Source of the DNA: Streptomyces sp. NBC_00250
GTDB taxonomy: Bacteria; Actinomycetota; Actinomycetes; Streptomycetales; Streptomycetaceae
NCBI RefSeq assembly: GCF_036192275.1
Contig: NZ_CP108088.1
Coordinates: 8,170,001-8,234,000 of the forward strand
Direction: 5' to 3'
DNA: 64,000 nt
Below the pieces are notes generated by a model. It had not been told where the DNA came from. It did not search any database and was given only the letters and a program-made list of their open reading frames with translations. Made by a program: the position numbers and the translations under genes. Below, in pieces: positions 40,564 through 49,335 of this stretch (position 1 is the first letter of the stretch; the number at the start of each line of letters is the position of its first letter).

Positions 40564-40625
40564 GTCGGGCTCCCTCTCGACAGTTCGGCGCTCACCACCC
40601 TCTCGTACGGGTCTGACAATCGCCC

Positions 40626-41102
40626 TCAGCCCTGCCCGTCGAGCTGCGCGGTGAGCCGCTCCAGGAAGACCCGCTGACCCTCCACGAGCAGCGGAGAAGC
40701 CGCCTCCGGGGCGAACCAGCCCACCCGGTCGATCTCCGGGAACTCCCCCTGGACCCCGGACCGGGGCGGCCATTCCATGGTGAAGGTGCCCGGTACGACC
40801 TCGGCCGGGTCGAGCGTGCCCTCCACGGCCCAGATGGTGACGAGCTTTCCGTTGCGCTGGCGGGACTCGCCGAGGTCCCACCACGTGCCCTCGGGGGCCG
40901 GAAGGCCCAGCTCCTCCTGGAACTCGCGGCCGGCCGCGGCCTCCGGCGCCTCGTCCGGCTCGTACTCCCCCTTGGGGATCGACCAGGCCGCCTCCTCGCG
41001 GGACGCCCAGAGGGGCCCGCCCATATGGCCGATGAGAACTTCGACGCCACCGTCCGCCGTACGGCGGAAGACCAGAAGACCCGCACTGCGCTTGTCCGAC
41101 AT
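40626..41102 (-). CDS. Nudix hydrolase
   Basis: A 158-aa protein containing the Nudix box Gx5Ex7REUxEExGU in GEYEPDEAPEAAAGREF followed by QEELGL (about residues 45-67). It opens SAGLLVFRRTADGGVEVLIGHMGGP, typical of bacterial Nudix proteins of about 155 aa that hydrolyse nucleoside diphosphate derivatives. The substrate is not predictable. ATG at 41102. Confidence 0.9.
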   Translation of the reverse strand: MSDKRSAGLLVFRRTADGGVEVLIGHMGGPLWASREEAAWSIPKGEYEPDEAPEAAAGREFQEELGLPAPEGTWWDLGESRQRNGKLVTIWAVEGTLDPAEVVPGTFTMEWPPRSGVQGEFPEIDRVGWFAPEAASPLLVEGQRVFLERLTAQLDGQG

Positions 41103-41196
41103 GGGGGTCAGTCTGGCCGAAGGGCCGACCGGTCGCAGCCGCGCGCGCGGTCACGGCAGTCGCACACCCCCTGCCCGCACGCCCCCGCCGCGCGCG

Positions 41197-42408
41197 TCAC
41201 TCCTCGGCGGCCACCACGACCGGGCCGCCCCCGAGGTCCACCCCGTCCGTCCAGGACTGCGCCAGCCGCACCGAACGCCAGGGAACGAGCGAGCCGCTCA
41301 CCCTCTCCCGACGCAGCGGGGCGCCGTCCTGGGTGACGGTCAGGACCGGTCGCACGAGCCGGCGCTCCGACCGTACGAGCAGGGGAGCGGCCACCGGACC
41401 GAGGAGACCGGGCGTCACCCACCGCAGCGGCCCCGCCGCCCGCACCGGCACTCCACCGTCGGGCCAGGGGTGACCGGCGAGCAGGTCGAGTACGGCCGCT
41501 GCCGCCGCCCGCCCCTCGGCGGCGGCCACCACCGCCGGCTCCACGCCGCGCAGAAGGTTGCCCACCGCGAAGACCCCGGGCACGGCGGTGCGGAAGGCAC
41601 CGTCCGTCGCGGGGCCCCGGGTGCCCGGAGCGAGCGGCAACCCGCCGGCCCGGGCGAGCTCGTGGTCCGGGATCCAGTCCCCGGTGAAGACGACGGTGTC
41701 GCACCGCAGCGTGTGCCGGTTCGTACGACCGTCCCCGCCCCGGACCGTGACCCCGGTCAGCCGGCCACGGCCGAGGAGCTCCGTCACGACCGCGCCGGTG
41801 AGCACCGGGACGGACCCGAACACCACGCGTCGCGCCGCGCGTTCGGTGACGACGGCCACCACCTCCACCCCGGCGGCGCGGAGCGTGCGCACGGCGTTGC
41901 GGGCCACGGGATCACCACCGACGACCACCGCCCGTCGTCCGATGGGCTCAGGGCGCGCCCCGAACCGTAGGACCAGGCGCTGGAGCTCACCCGTGGTCAT
42001 CACCCCGGCGGGTCGCGATCCGGGAACGAGCCGTGCGCTGCGGGGTCGTTCGCGGGCCCCGGTGGCCAGGACGACCGCACGGGCCCGGACGCGTTCGAGG
42101 CCGGTCGGGGCGGTGACGTCGAGGGTCAGAGGCCCCGCCCAGCCGGTGGCCGACACGCCGGTACGGACGGTGGCCCCGGCCCGCAGCGCCGCCCGCACCG
42201 AACGGCGTGCGTACGCCGGGCCGTCGAGGGGGCGGCCCCGGGCGTCCGCGCCGAATCCCGGTCGGGCGCAGTGCCGTGGGACCCCTCCGGCGGCCGGCTC
42301 CCGCTCCAGGACCTCGACGCGTCCGGCGCCCAGCGCCGCGAGGCGACCGGCCGCGGCGAGCCCGGCGGGTCCCGCGCCGACCACGAGCACGTCGACCGTG
42401 CGGTTCAC
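41197..42408 (-). CDS. FAD/NAD(P)-dependent oxidoreductase, GlpB/HcnB-like
   Basis: A 403-aa protein with an N-terminal FAD motif ([18 protein letters not shown]), an NAD(P)-binding motif (RRAVVVGGDPVARNAV) near 155 and a late ATG/GD-type segment (TAVPGVFAVGNLLRG). It is the third gene of an operon with a GlpA-like dehydrogenase and an FGGY kinase. This matches kinase / GlpA / pyridine-nucleotide oxidoreductase sets in which the partner passes electrons from glycerol-3-phosphate oxidation. The GTG overlaps the upstream stop by 4 bp. The long C-terminal tail has no recognised domain. Confidence 0.8.
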   Translation of the reverse strand: MNRTVDVLVVGAGPAGLAAAGRLAALGAGRVEVLEREPAAGGVPRHCARPGFGADARGRPLDGPAYARRSVRAALRAGATVRTGVSATGWAGPLTLDVTAPTGLERVRARAVVLATGARERPRSARLVPGSRPAGVMTTGELQRLVLRFGARPEPIGRRAVVVGGDPVARNAVRTLRAAGVEVVAVVTERAARRVVFGSVPVLTGAVVTELLGRGRLTGVTVRGGDGRTNRHTLRCDTVVFTGDWIPDHELARAGGLPLAPGTRGPATDGAFRTAVPGVFAVGNLLRGVEPAVVAAAEGRAAAAAVLDLLAGHPWPDGGVPVRAAGPLRWVTPGLLGPVAAPLLVRSERRLVRPVLTVTQDGAPLRRERVSGSLVPWRSVRLAQSWTDGVDLGGGPVVVAAEE

Positions 42409-43823
42409 CGAGCCCCCTCCCCGTACTCCTCGAACACAGCCCGTACCTCCGCGCTGCAGTAGTGGCCCTGGCAGCGGCCGCCACGCGCGCGGGTGCGTCG
42501 ACGCAGCCCGTCGAGGCCTCCCGGCGGGATCGTCGAGGTGAGCGCGGCCCGGATCTCGCCCCGGGTGACCCGCTCGCAGTGACAGACGATCGAGCCGAAA
42601 TCCGGCTCCCGGGCGATGAGTCGGGCGTCCCGGTACGGGCGGGGGAAGGCCTCGCCGAGGTTCGGCATGCGGAGCCGGGCGAGCGGCCGTTCGGGCCCCG
42701 GGTCGAGCCCGCAGTCGGCGAGCAGCCCGCGGACGTGCTCGGCGATGGCCAGGGAGGCGGTGAGCCCGGTGGAACGGATCCCGCCCACCGTCACGTACCG
42801 GAGACCCGGGTGCGCGGCGATCCGGTAGTCCTCCTGCCCGGTGGCGGCCCGAAGGCCCGCGTAGACGGCCGTGACCTCCTCGTCGAGCAGCGCGGGGAGG
42901 ATGCGGCCGCCCTGCTCGCGGAGCCCGGCGAGCCCTTCCGCCGTCGTGCCGGTGGCGGTCTTGTCGTCCAGGTCCTCGGCGGTGGGCCCGAGCATGACGT
43001 TCCCGTACACGGTCGGCGCGATGAGCACGCCCTTGCCGAGCGGGCCCGGTACGGGGAGCAGGATGTGCCGGACCAGGTCGCGGGCGAACTTGTCGAAGAC
43101 CAGCAACTGGCCCCGGCGCGGAGTGACGGTGAAGTCCTCGCGGCCGACCAGCGCGTCGAAGGCATCGGCGTGGAGCCCGCAGGCGTTGACGAGATGGCGG
43201 GTCCGCAGCACCCCGCGCCGGGTGACGAGACGGTGGTACGGATCGCCCGGACGGACCTTCTCCACGCGGCAGTTGAGATGCAGCTCGACCCCGGAGCGGA
43301 CCGCCTGCGTGGCGTACGCGAGGGTGGTCGTCCACGGGCAGACCACCGACTCGCCCGGAACTTCGAGCGCGGCGAGGGCGCCAGGACCCAAGTGAGGCTC
43401 TCGCACGCGGAGTTCGGCGGCGGTGAGCAGTCGGGTGGTGCGATGTCCGTTGCGCTCCGCCTTCTCCGCGAGGCGGGGGAGGGTGGCGCGCTGCTCCTCG
43501 TCCCAGGCCACGAGGAGGGCGCCCAGCGGCTCCACGGGAATGCCGGTCTCCTGCGCGTACGCGGACAGCAGCCGGTACCCCTCGCGTACGAGCCGCGCTT
43601 CCAGGGTGCCGGGCAAGGCGTCGAAACCGGTGTGCAGGATGGCGGTGTTGGCCTTCGACGTACCGTCGCCGACGTCGTTCGCAGCCTCCACGAGTGCGAC
43701 CCGCAGGGGGTGGCGGGCCAGTGCCCGGGCGATCGCGGAGCCCACGACCCCCGCACCGACGACCACGACGTCGTACACCGCGTCGGGGTCCCCGGGGAGG
43801 GGCCCGGTGCGGGTGACGGTCAC
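42405..43823 (-). CDS. GlpA-like FAD-dependent glycerol-3-phosphate dehydrogenase with BFD [2Fe-2S] domain
   Basis: A 472-aa protein. It has a DAO/GlpA-type FAD fold (VYDVVVVGAGVVGSAIARAL near 20, TSKANTAILHTGFDA) and a C-terminal Fer2_BFD domain with Cys pairs CHC and CQGHYC. The best fit is the anaerobic-type GlpA dehydrogenase oxidising glycerol-3-phosphate to DHAP; a related 2-hydroxyacid oxidase cannot be excluded. The GTG start (VTVTRTG) overlaps the kinase stop by 4 bp. The neighbouring kinase would supply the phosphorylated substrate. Confidence 0.8.
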   Translation of the reverse strand: MTVTRTGPLPGDPDAVYDVVVVGAGVVGSAIARALARHPLRVALVEAANDVGDGTSKANTAILHTGFDALPGTLEARLVREGYRLLSAYAQETGIPVEPLGALLVAWDEEQRATLPRLAEKAERNGHRTTRLLTAAELRVREPHLGPGALAALEVPGESVVCPWTTTLAYATQAVRSGVELHLNCRVEKVRPGDPYHRLVTRRGVLRTRHLVNACGLHADAFDALVGREDFTVTPRRGQLLVFDKFARDLVRHILLPVPGPLGKGVLIAPTVYGNVMLGPTAEDLDDKTATGTTAEGLAGLREQGGRILPALLDEEVTAVYAGLRAATGQEDYRIAAHPGLRYVTVGGIRSTGLTASLAIAEHVRGLLADCGLDPGPERPLARLRMPNLGEAFPRPYRDARLIAREPDFGSIVCHCERVTRGEIRAALTSTIPPGGLDGLRRRTRARGGRCQGHYCSAEVRAVFEEYGEGAR

Positions 43824-45349
43824 GTGGAGCCGGACCCGGAGTCGGACCGGGACCCGGAGTCGGAGCCGGTCCCGGAGGAGCCGGTCTCCGTGCCGAAGCC
43901 GCCACCGTGGCCGCCCGCCCGCTCCACCAGGGCCGACACCTCGCCGCGGAACCGCGCCAGGCGCTCGCCCGCCTCGTCGCCCGAGATGCGGGGCTCGTAG
44001 ACGGCCGACGGCTTCCACTCCGGTACCGCCTCGCGGAGGGTGAGGCCCGGGTCGTGTCCGAGCCGGGCGACCGCGCCCACCCCGAGCGCCGTCGCGTCGG
44101 GCAACGAGGAGACCTCGACCGGGAGCTGGAGTAGATCCGCCTGGGTCTGCATGAGCAGAGCGGACCGCGTGAGCCCGCCGTCGGCACGCAGGGAGGTCAG
44201 CGGCGCGCCCCGGTCCGACGCGACGGCCGCGGCGAGTTCGACGACCTGCGCGGCGATGCCCTCGCACAGGGCGCGGACCAGATGGCCCGGCGTGGTGTCG
44301 AGTCCGAGGCCGGTGAGCGAGCCGCGGACGTCTCCCCGCCACCAGGGCGCGGCGAGCCCCGCGAGCGCGGGTACGAAGGTGACCCCGCCGGTGTCCGGGA
44401 CCCCGCCGCCCACCGGGTCGATCTCCGCCGCGCCGCCGATGACGCCGAGGTCGGTGAGCCAGCGCACGGCCGAGGCGACGGTGTACACCTGGCCGTCCAG
44501 GCAGTGGGCGACCTGCCCGCGGAGCCGCCAGGCGACACAGCTGACCAGGCCCGAGGAGGCGCGCCGGGATGCGGCGCCGGTCTGGGCGAGCAGGAAGGCC
44601 CCGGTGCCGTACGTGCACTTGGCGGCGGCCGGGTCGTCGGCGCTCTGGGTGAGCAGCGCGGCCTGCTGGTCCACGAGGAGGCCGGTGAGCGGAAGCGGCG
44701 GGCCGAAGGCCGTGGTGGTGCCGACGGGGGTGTCGCAGTCCACGACCCGGGGGAGCCGTTCGCCGCCCAGGCCGTACAGGTCGAGGGCCGTCTCCGACCA
44801 GGCGACCGTGTCGAGGTCGAGGAGTCCGGTGCGTCCGGCGGTCGCCGCGTCGGTGACGAAGGCGCCGGTGAGCCGGTGGACGAGCCAGGCGTCGCTGGTG
44901 GTGACGACACCGGCTCCGGTGGCGTGGCGGCGGATCCAGGCCATCTTCGGCGCGGCGAAGTAGGGGTCGAGCGGAAGTCCGGTGAGTTGTCTCAACTGCT
45001 CCGCGTGGGCGTCGAGTTCGGAGCAGAGGGAGGCCGCTCGGCGGTCCTGCCACACCAGGGCGTCGGTGAGCGGCTCGCCGGTGGCGGGGTCCCAGGCGAG
45101 GACGGTCTCCCCCTGGTTGGCGAGGCCCACGGCCACGACCGGCGTGCCGGCCTCGGCGAGTGCCGCGCGCCCGGCGGCGACCACGGAGTCGTACAGCTCA
45201 CGAGGGTCGACCTCGACCAGGCCGCCCGGCAGATAGCGGGGTCGGACCGGGGCCGTACCGCTGCCGACGACTCCGCGCTCGGGGCAGAGGACGAGGGCCT
45301 TGGTGCCCGAGGTGCCCTGGTCGACGGCGAGTACCGGGCCGCCCGTCAT
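43820..45349 (-). CDS. FGGY-family carbohydrate kinase, glycerol-kinase-like
   Basis: A 509-aa kinase. It opens VLAVDQGTSGTKALVL (phosphate-binding loop) and continues GLANQGETVLAWDPATGEPL and VWQDRR; a CTYGTGAFLLAQTG segment marks the second phosphate loop, and LTSLRADGGLTRSALLMQ the adenosine motif. It resembles glycerol kinases, but the family also covers erythritol, xylulose and others. The C-terminal Gly/Ser-rich tail of about 30 residues is low complexity. It is the first gene of the three-gene operon. Confidence 0.85.
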   Translation of the reverse strand: MTGGPVLAVDQGTSGTKALVLCPERGVVGSGTAPVRPRYLPGGLVEVDPRELYDSVVAAGRAALAEAGTPVVAVGLANQGETVLAWDPATGEPLTDALVWQDRRAASLCSELDAHAEQLRQLTGLPLDPYFAAPKMAWIRRHATGAGVVTTSDAWLVHRLTGAFVTDAATAGRTGLLDLDTVAWSETALDLYGLGGERLPRVVDCDTPVGTTTAFGPPLPLTGLLVDQQAALLTQSADDPAAAKCTYGTGAFLLAQTGAASRRASSGLVSCVAWRLRGQVAHCLDGQVYTVASAVRWLTDLGVIGGAAEIDPVGGGVPDTGGVTFVPALAGLAAPWWRGDVRGSLTGLGLDTTPGHLVRALCEGIAAQVVELAAAVASDRGAPLTSLRADGGLTRSALLMQTQADLLQLPVEVSSLPDATALGVGAVARLGHDPGLTLREAVPEWKPSAVYEPRISGDEAGERLARFRGEVSALVERAGGHGGGFGTETGSSGTGSDSGSRSDSGSGST

Positions 45350-45471
45350 CGTGCGCTCCTGTTCGGTGGACGTTCGGTGATCATCCGGTCACCGAAAAGG
45401 GTCAGGGTGCCGTCGCGGCGGCCCGTCGTCAAGCCTCCGCGGATGATCACGTCAGGTCCGATCGAGGTACC

Positions 45472-45515
45472 TGACAGTAAGTCAAATTCAGTCGTTGGCT
45501 TGATAATTACTGTCA
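45472..45515. promoter_or_regulatory. Spaced inverted repeat in the divergent promoter region
   Basis: TGACAGTAA (45472-45480) and its exact complement TTACTGTCA (45507-45515) are separated by 26 AT-richer bases. They lie between the FGGY-kinase operon and the TTA-containing gene. Downstream, TATAGT at 45551-45556 is a good plus-strand -10 candidate. The repeat probably binds a dimeric regulator of one or both units. Confidence 0.5.
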
Positions 45516-45622
45516 CAAGAGAAAGTGGACCGGTCGGGTCCAGAGCCCTCTATAGTGATCGCCGATCAACGGCCGGGACGCCCGCCGGGGGACTGACCAC
45601 CCCCTCCATCCACCGAGGACCC

Positions 45623-45652
45623 ATGTCATCCACACCACGCCCCACCCCCTGA
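45623..45652 (+). CDS. Nine-codon mini-ORF translationally coupled to next gene
   Basis: ATG with GAGGACCC directly upstream encodes MSSTPRPTP and stops in TGATG, sharing the A with the start of the next gene. The downstream gene has no RBS of its own, so ribosomes finishing this peptide probably reinitiate there. Confidence 0.5.
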   Translation: MSSTPRPTP

Positions 45653-46626
45653 TGGCCGGACACGGCTTCAGACCCGTCTACCACCCCGCGGGCCACGACC
45701 ACGCCCTGCGCAACGCCGTCCAGGACTTACGCACCGGCCGCTGGGTGGCGATGGCCCGGCTCCTCGACGAGACGGAGGGCTGGGACGGCTGGACCCGCCG
45801 CACCCAGGTCCTCGCCGCCGTCGCCGCGGGCACCGACGTCGTCCACATGTGGCGGACAGAACAGCCCGGAAGCCTCGCCGCCACCGTGATGCACAGCCGC
45901 GTCACCGTCGAGCGGGCCGTACGCGCCCACCGCGCCGGCCACGCCCGTACCCGGGAACTCTGGCAGGAGGCCTGGAGCGCCTGCCGGGAGGCCGCCGACC
46001 TGGCCCCCGACGACCCCGTCCCCTGGGTCGGTCTGATCGCCCTCGCCGCCCTCGACGGCCGCCAGCGCATGGAGGAACACCGACTGTCCCCACCGGCCCC
46101 CATGCTGTCGCCCGGCCCCTGGGGCCTGCTCGCCGAGGCCGAGAAGCGCGACCCGTACAACCGCGAGGCGCACCACCGCATGCTCCAGTTCGTGTACGCC
46201 CGGCGCCCCGGACCGCTCTCCGAGGCCGTCAACTACGCGCACTGGGCCGCCTCCTCGGCACCCGTCGGCTCCGCCCTGCACGTCCTCCCGCTGTACGTGC
46301 GCGTCGAGCGCTACCGGCGCGAGCGCGGCCACGAGCGGGCCCTCGACCTGCACTGGGTCGCCGAGGACGCCGTACGCGAAGCCCAGCGCGCCCTCGACAC
46401 CTGGTTCCTCTTCTGCGCCACCGACGAGGCCTCCCTGCTCGACCTCAACCACCTGGCGCACGCCCTCTTCGGGGCCCTCCGCTTCCCCGACGCGGCCCGG
46501 GTCTTCGAGTCGCTCGGCCCGTACTACACGACCCTTCCGTGGGCGTACCGAACCCCTCACCCGGACGACCGCGTGCTCGCCGAAGAGGTCTTCCTGCGCG
46601 CCCGCGCCCGCTGTCTCGGCGGCTGA
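45652..46626 (+). CDS. Helical-repeat (TPR-like) hypothetical protein with a TTA codon
   Basis: A 324-aa soluble protein of paired helices (AVQDLRTGRWVAMARLLDE, ARTRELWQEAWSACREAADLAPDDP, FPDAARVFESLGPYY) resembling TPR-like scaffolds; I recognise no family. Codon 26 (45727-45729) is TTA, the rare codon read by bldA leucyl-tRNA, which suggests development-linked translation. It depends on the upstream mini-ORF for initiation. It is followed after 95 bp by an amino-acid permease. Confidence 0.75.
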   Translation: MAGHGFRPVYHPAGHDHALRNAVQDLRTGRWVAMARLLDETEGWDGWTRRTQVLAAVAAGTDVVHMWRTEQPGSLAATVMHSRVTVERAVRAHRAGHARTRELWQEAWSACREAADLAPDDPVPWVGLIALAALDGRQRMEEHRLSPPAPMLSPGPWGLLAEAEKRDPYNREAHHRMLQFVYARRPGPLSEAVNYAHWAASSAPVGSALHVLPLYVRVERYRRERGHERALDLHWVAEDAVREAQRALDTWFLFCATDEASLLDLNHLAHALFGALRFPDAARVFESLGPYYTTLPWAYRTPHPDDRVLAEEVFLRARARCLGG

Positions 46627-46721
46627 AGGCCCCTCGTACGCCCCCCGCTGCCCCAACTCGGTTCATCTCTCCAACCGTTCATCCCCCCCCGACCCCGCTC
46701 CCCCCGTCCCCGGAGGAACCC

Positions 46722-48260
46722 ATGTCGTCCCGCACCGCCCCCGACCCCACCGACGCGATACGCACGCCACCCCCGGCCCAGGACGAGGAGGCGCGGCTGA
46801 GGGAACTCGGCTACCAGCCCGTCCTCGCCCGCCGGATGGGAGGCTTCGGCAACTTCGCGATCAGCTTCTCGGTCATCTCCGTCCTCTCCGGATGCATGAC
46901 CCTGTACGGCTTCGGCATGGGCACGGGCGGCCCCGCCGTCATGCTGTGGGGCTGGGCCGGTGTCGGCCTCTTCGTGCTGTGCGTGGGCCTCGCGCTCGCC
47001 GAGGTCACGAGCGCCTATCCGACCTCCGGCGCGCTCTACTACATGGCGGACCGGCTCGGCGGGCGACGCTGGGGCTGGTACACCGGCTGGCTGAATCTGC
47101 TCGGTCTGCTCGGCGCCATCGCGGGCATCGACTACGGCGCGGCGCTCTTCACCGGCGCCTTCCTCAACCTCCAGTGGGGCTTCGAACCCACCGCCGGCTC
47201 CACCTTCCTGATCTTCCTCGCGATCCTGCTGCTCCACGCCGTCCTGAACCTCTTCGGCGTCCGCCTGGTCAGCGTGCTCAACTCGGTCAGCGTCTGGTGG
47301 CACCTGGCGGGCGTGGCGATCATCGTCGGAGCCCTCGCGTTCGTCCCCGACCGGCACCAGTCCGTCGACTTCGTGTTCACCGAGTTCGTCAACGACACCG
47401 GGTGGGCCAACCCCTTCTACGTCGCCGCGATCGGCCTGCTCCTCGCCCAGTACACCTTCTCCGGCTACGACGCCTCGGCCCACCTCTCCGAGGAGACCTC
47501 GAACGCCTCCGTCGCCGCCTCCAAGGGCATCGTCCGGGCCATCTGGGTCTCCTGGCTCGCCGGATTCGCCCTGCTCGCCGGGCTGAGCTTCGCCATCCAG
47601 GACTACACCGCCACGCAGAACAGCGCCACCGGCGTCCCGCCCGCCCAGATCTTCCTGGACGCGCTCGGCACCGGCGGCGCCACCGCCCTGCTCCTCGTGG
47701 TCATCGTCGCCCAGCTGTTCTGCGGCAACGCCGAGGTGGCCGCCGCCAGCCGCATGGTCTTCGCCTTCAGCCGTGACAACGCCCTGCCGGGTTCGGCGAT
47801 CTGGCGCAAGGTCAGCGGCCGCACCCAGACGCCGGTCCCGGCCGTCTGGCTCGCGGTGGTCGTGGCCGCGGTGCTCGCGCTTCCCTCGCTGTACTCCGCC
47901 ACCGCCTACGGCGCCGTCACCGCGATCAACGTCATCGGCATCACGCCCGCCTACGCCATCCCGATCTATCTGCGCCTGCGCGCCGGGAACCGTTTCACCC
48001 CCGGTCCGTGGAGCCTGGGCCGCTGGAGCAAGCCGATCGGCTGGACCGCGGTCGTCTGGGTGGCGATCGTGACCGTGCTGTTCTGTCTGCCGCAGAAGTC
48101 CCCGGTGACGGTCGACACCATGAACTACGCCGTGATCGCACTGGTCGTCGTGCTCGTCCTGGCCAGCGTCTGGTGGTACGTCGCCCGCCGCTCGTACGGG
48201 ACGCCTACGGCGTACGGAAACGCCCGCGAGGAGGCGGAGATCGCGGAGGGCATCGTCTGA
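46722..48260 (+). CDS. APC-family amino acid permease
   Basis: A 512-aa protein with about 12 transmembrane helices. LARRMGGFGNFAISFSVISVLSG near residue 28 and AYPTSGALYYMADRL are characteristic of the amino acid/choline or GABA permease branch of the APC superfamily, and FSGYDASAHLSEETSNAS is the conserved helix-6 region. It imports an amino acid, amine or related compound by ion symport. CGGAGGA gives a strong RBS. The convergent GntR regulator may control it. Confidence 0.9.
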   Translation: MSSRTAPDPTDAIRTPPPAQDEEARLRELGYQPVLARRMGGFGNFAISFSVISVLSGCMTLYGFGMGTGGPAVMLWGWAGVGLFVLCVGLALAEVTSAYPTSGALYYMADRLGGRRWGWYTGWLNLLGLLGAIAGIDYGAALFTGAFLNLQWGFEPTAGSTFLIFLAILLLHAVLNLFGVRLVSVLNSVSVWWHLAGVAIIVGALAFVPDRHQSVDFVFTEFVNDTGWANPFYVAAIGLLLAQYTFSGYDASAHLSEETSNASVAASKGIVRAIWVSWLAGFALLAGLSFAIQDYTATQNSATGVPPAQIFLDALGTGGATALLLVVIVAQLFCGNAEVAAASRMVFAFSRDNALPGSAIWRKVSGRTQTPVPAVWLAVVVAAVLALPSLYSATAYGAVTAINVIGITPAYAIPIYLRLRAGNRFTPGPWSLGRWSKPIGWTAVVWVAIVTVLFCLPQKSPVTVDTMNYAVIALVVVLVLASVWWYVARRSYGTPTAYGNAREEAEIAEGIV

Positions 48261-48342
48261 CCGGAGCTGCCGGAGCTGCCGGAGCTGCCGGACGAGCCCG
48301 ACGAGCCGGTGATCCCGACGAGCCGGTGATCCCGGTGAGGCC
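48261..48342. repeat. Short tandem repeats after permease
   Basis: Three GGAGCTGCC-type units are followed by two copies of GACGAGCCGGTGATCCC, just before the terminator. They look like slippage products in non-coding DNA. Confidence 0.6.
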
Positions 48343-48388
48343 GGTGAGGCCGGCTCCTGTCCCCGTACCGGGCAGGAGCCGGCTCACC
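48343..48388. terminator. Bidirectional-looking terminator
   Basis: A 16-bp stem (48343-48359 with 48373-48388, one bulged G) closes a 13-nt loop between the convergent permease and GntR genes. Confidence 0.85.
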
Positions 48389-48389
48389 G

Positions 48390-49151
48390 TCAGGCGCTGA
48401 ACTCGTACGTCCAGGCCGCCGACTGGGCCGAGAAGTCGATGTCCGTGATCTCCAGGGCGTGCCCGTGCTGATCGCTCACCACCCGGTGGACGATCAGCCG
48501 GGCCGCGCCGCCGGCCGTCGTCGTGGTCGGACCCGGCGGAACGCCGACCGACTCCCGGTGGGTGATGCGCAGCCCCGCCTGGTGCATCCAGTGGTAGAGC
48601 AGTCGCAGGTCGGGCTGTTGACGCCGGTCCCGGACCCGCCGGTAGCGGGCCAGTTGGGGGATCTCCGCGAGCGCCGGCCGGGAGAACCACGACACCGCCC
48701 GCTGGAGCGCCGCTCCTTGCGGCCCGTGCACCACGTGCCGGTGTACGAGCGTCGGCTCGCCCGGGGTGAGCAGGAGCCGCGGTGCAAGTGGTGTGGGCGC
48801 GGGTTCCCAGGTGAGCGTGGCCCGTACCAGCGCCTCTGCCGCGCGGGGGCCGCCGGGGAAGGTCGGCCGGCCGGCGGTCAGGGCCGCGACGACCGGCTCG
48901 CCGGCGTCCGCGGACCCGGCGGCGGCGAAGGTGCCGCGTCGGTCGGTGACCACGAGCCTTTCGTCCCGCAGGAGTTGGAGGGCACTGCGTACCGTCTGCC
49001 GGTTGACGTGGTAGCGCTGGGACAGGGATCGTTCCGAAGGAAGTCTGCTGCCGGGGGAGATGCGGCGGTGGGCGAGGTCCTCGCGCAGCGCGGCGGCGAC
49101 CCGGAGATAGAGCGGCGCGTCTGCCGTCGCCTCGGATTCGGGCTCGGCCAT
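48390..49151 (-). CDS. GntR-family regulator, HutC/DasR subfamily
   Basis: A 253-aa protein. The N-terminal winged helix (YLRVAAALREDLAHRRISPGSRLPSERSLSQRYHVNRQTVRSAL) and the UTRA-type C-terminal effector domain (about 95-250) define the HutC subfamily. A DasR-like operator lies 62 nt upstream of its ATG, so autoregulation is likely. GAGGG lies about 8 nt before the ATG. Its gene ends at the terminator shared with the APC permease, a plausible target. Confidence 0.9.
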   Translation of the reverse strand: MAEPESEATADAPLYLRVAAALREDLAHRRISPGSRLPSERSLSQRYHVNRQTVRSALQLLRDERLVVTDRRGTFAAAGSADAGEPVVAALTAGRPTFPGGPRAAEALVRATLTWEPAPTPLAPRLLLTPGEPTLVHRHVVHGPQGAALQRAVSWFSRPALAEIPQLARYRRVRDRRQQPDLRLLYHWMHQAGLRITHRESVGVPPGPTTTTAGGAARLIVHRVVSDQHGHALEITDIDFSAQSAAWTYEFSA

Positions 49152-49212
49152 GATCAATCCCTCTCTTCGCTCAGCGTGATTGCCTGGGCCGTGTGGGTGA
49201 TCAATTTCTATC

Positions 49213-49228
49213 ATTGGTCTAAACCATT
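49213..49228. promoter_or_regulatory. dre-like GntR/HutC operator
   Basis: ATTGGTCTAAACCATT matches 13 of 16 positions of the DasR-responsive element consensus ACTGGTCTAGACCACT. It lies in the divergent region between the GntR gene and the DUF2252 gene. Confidence 0.65.
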
Positions 49229-49335
49229 TAGCCAGGGCTGCCCGGCAGAGTGGCCGAAAGGAGCGAGGGCCCTTGTAATGAGGTACCAGGTGACGGGGGC
49301 GAGACCACAGCGACGGGAAAGGTGGGCGAGGCCGG

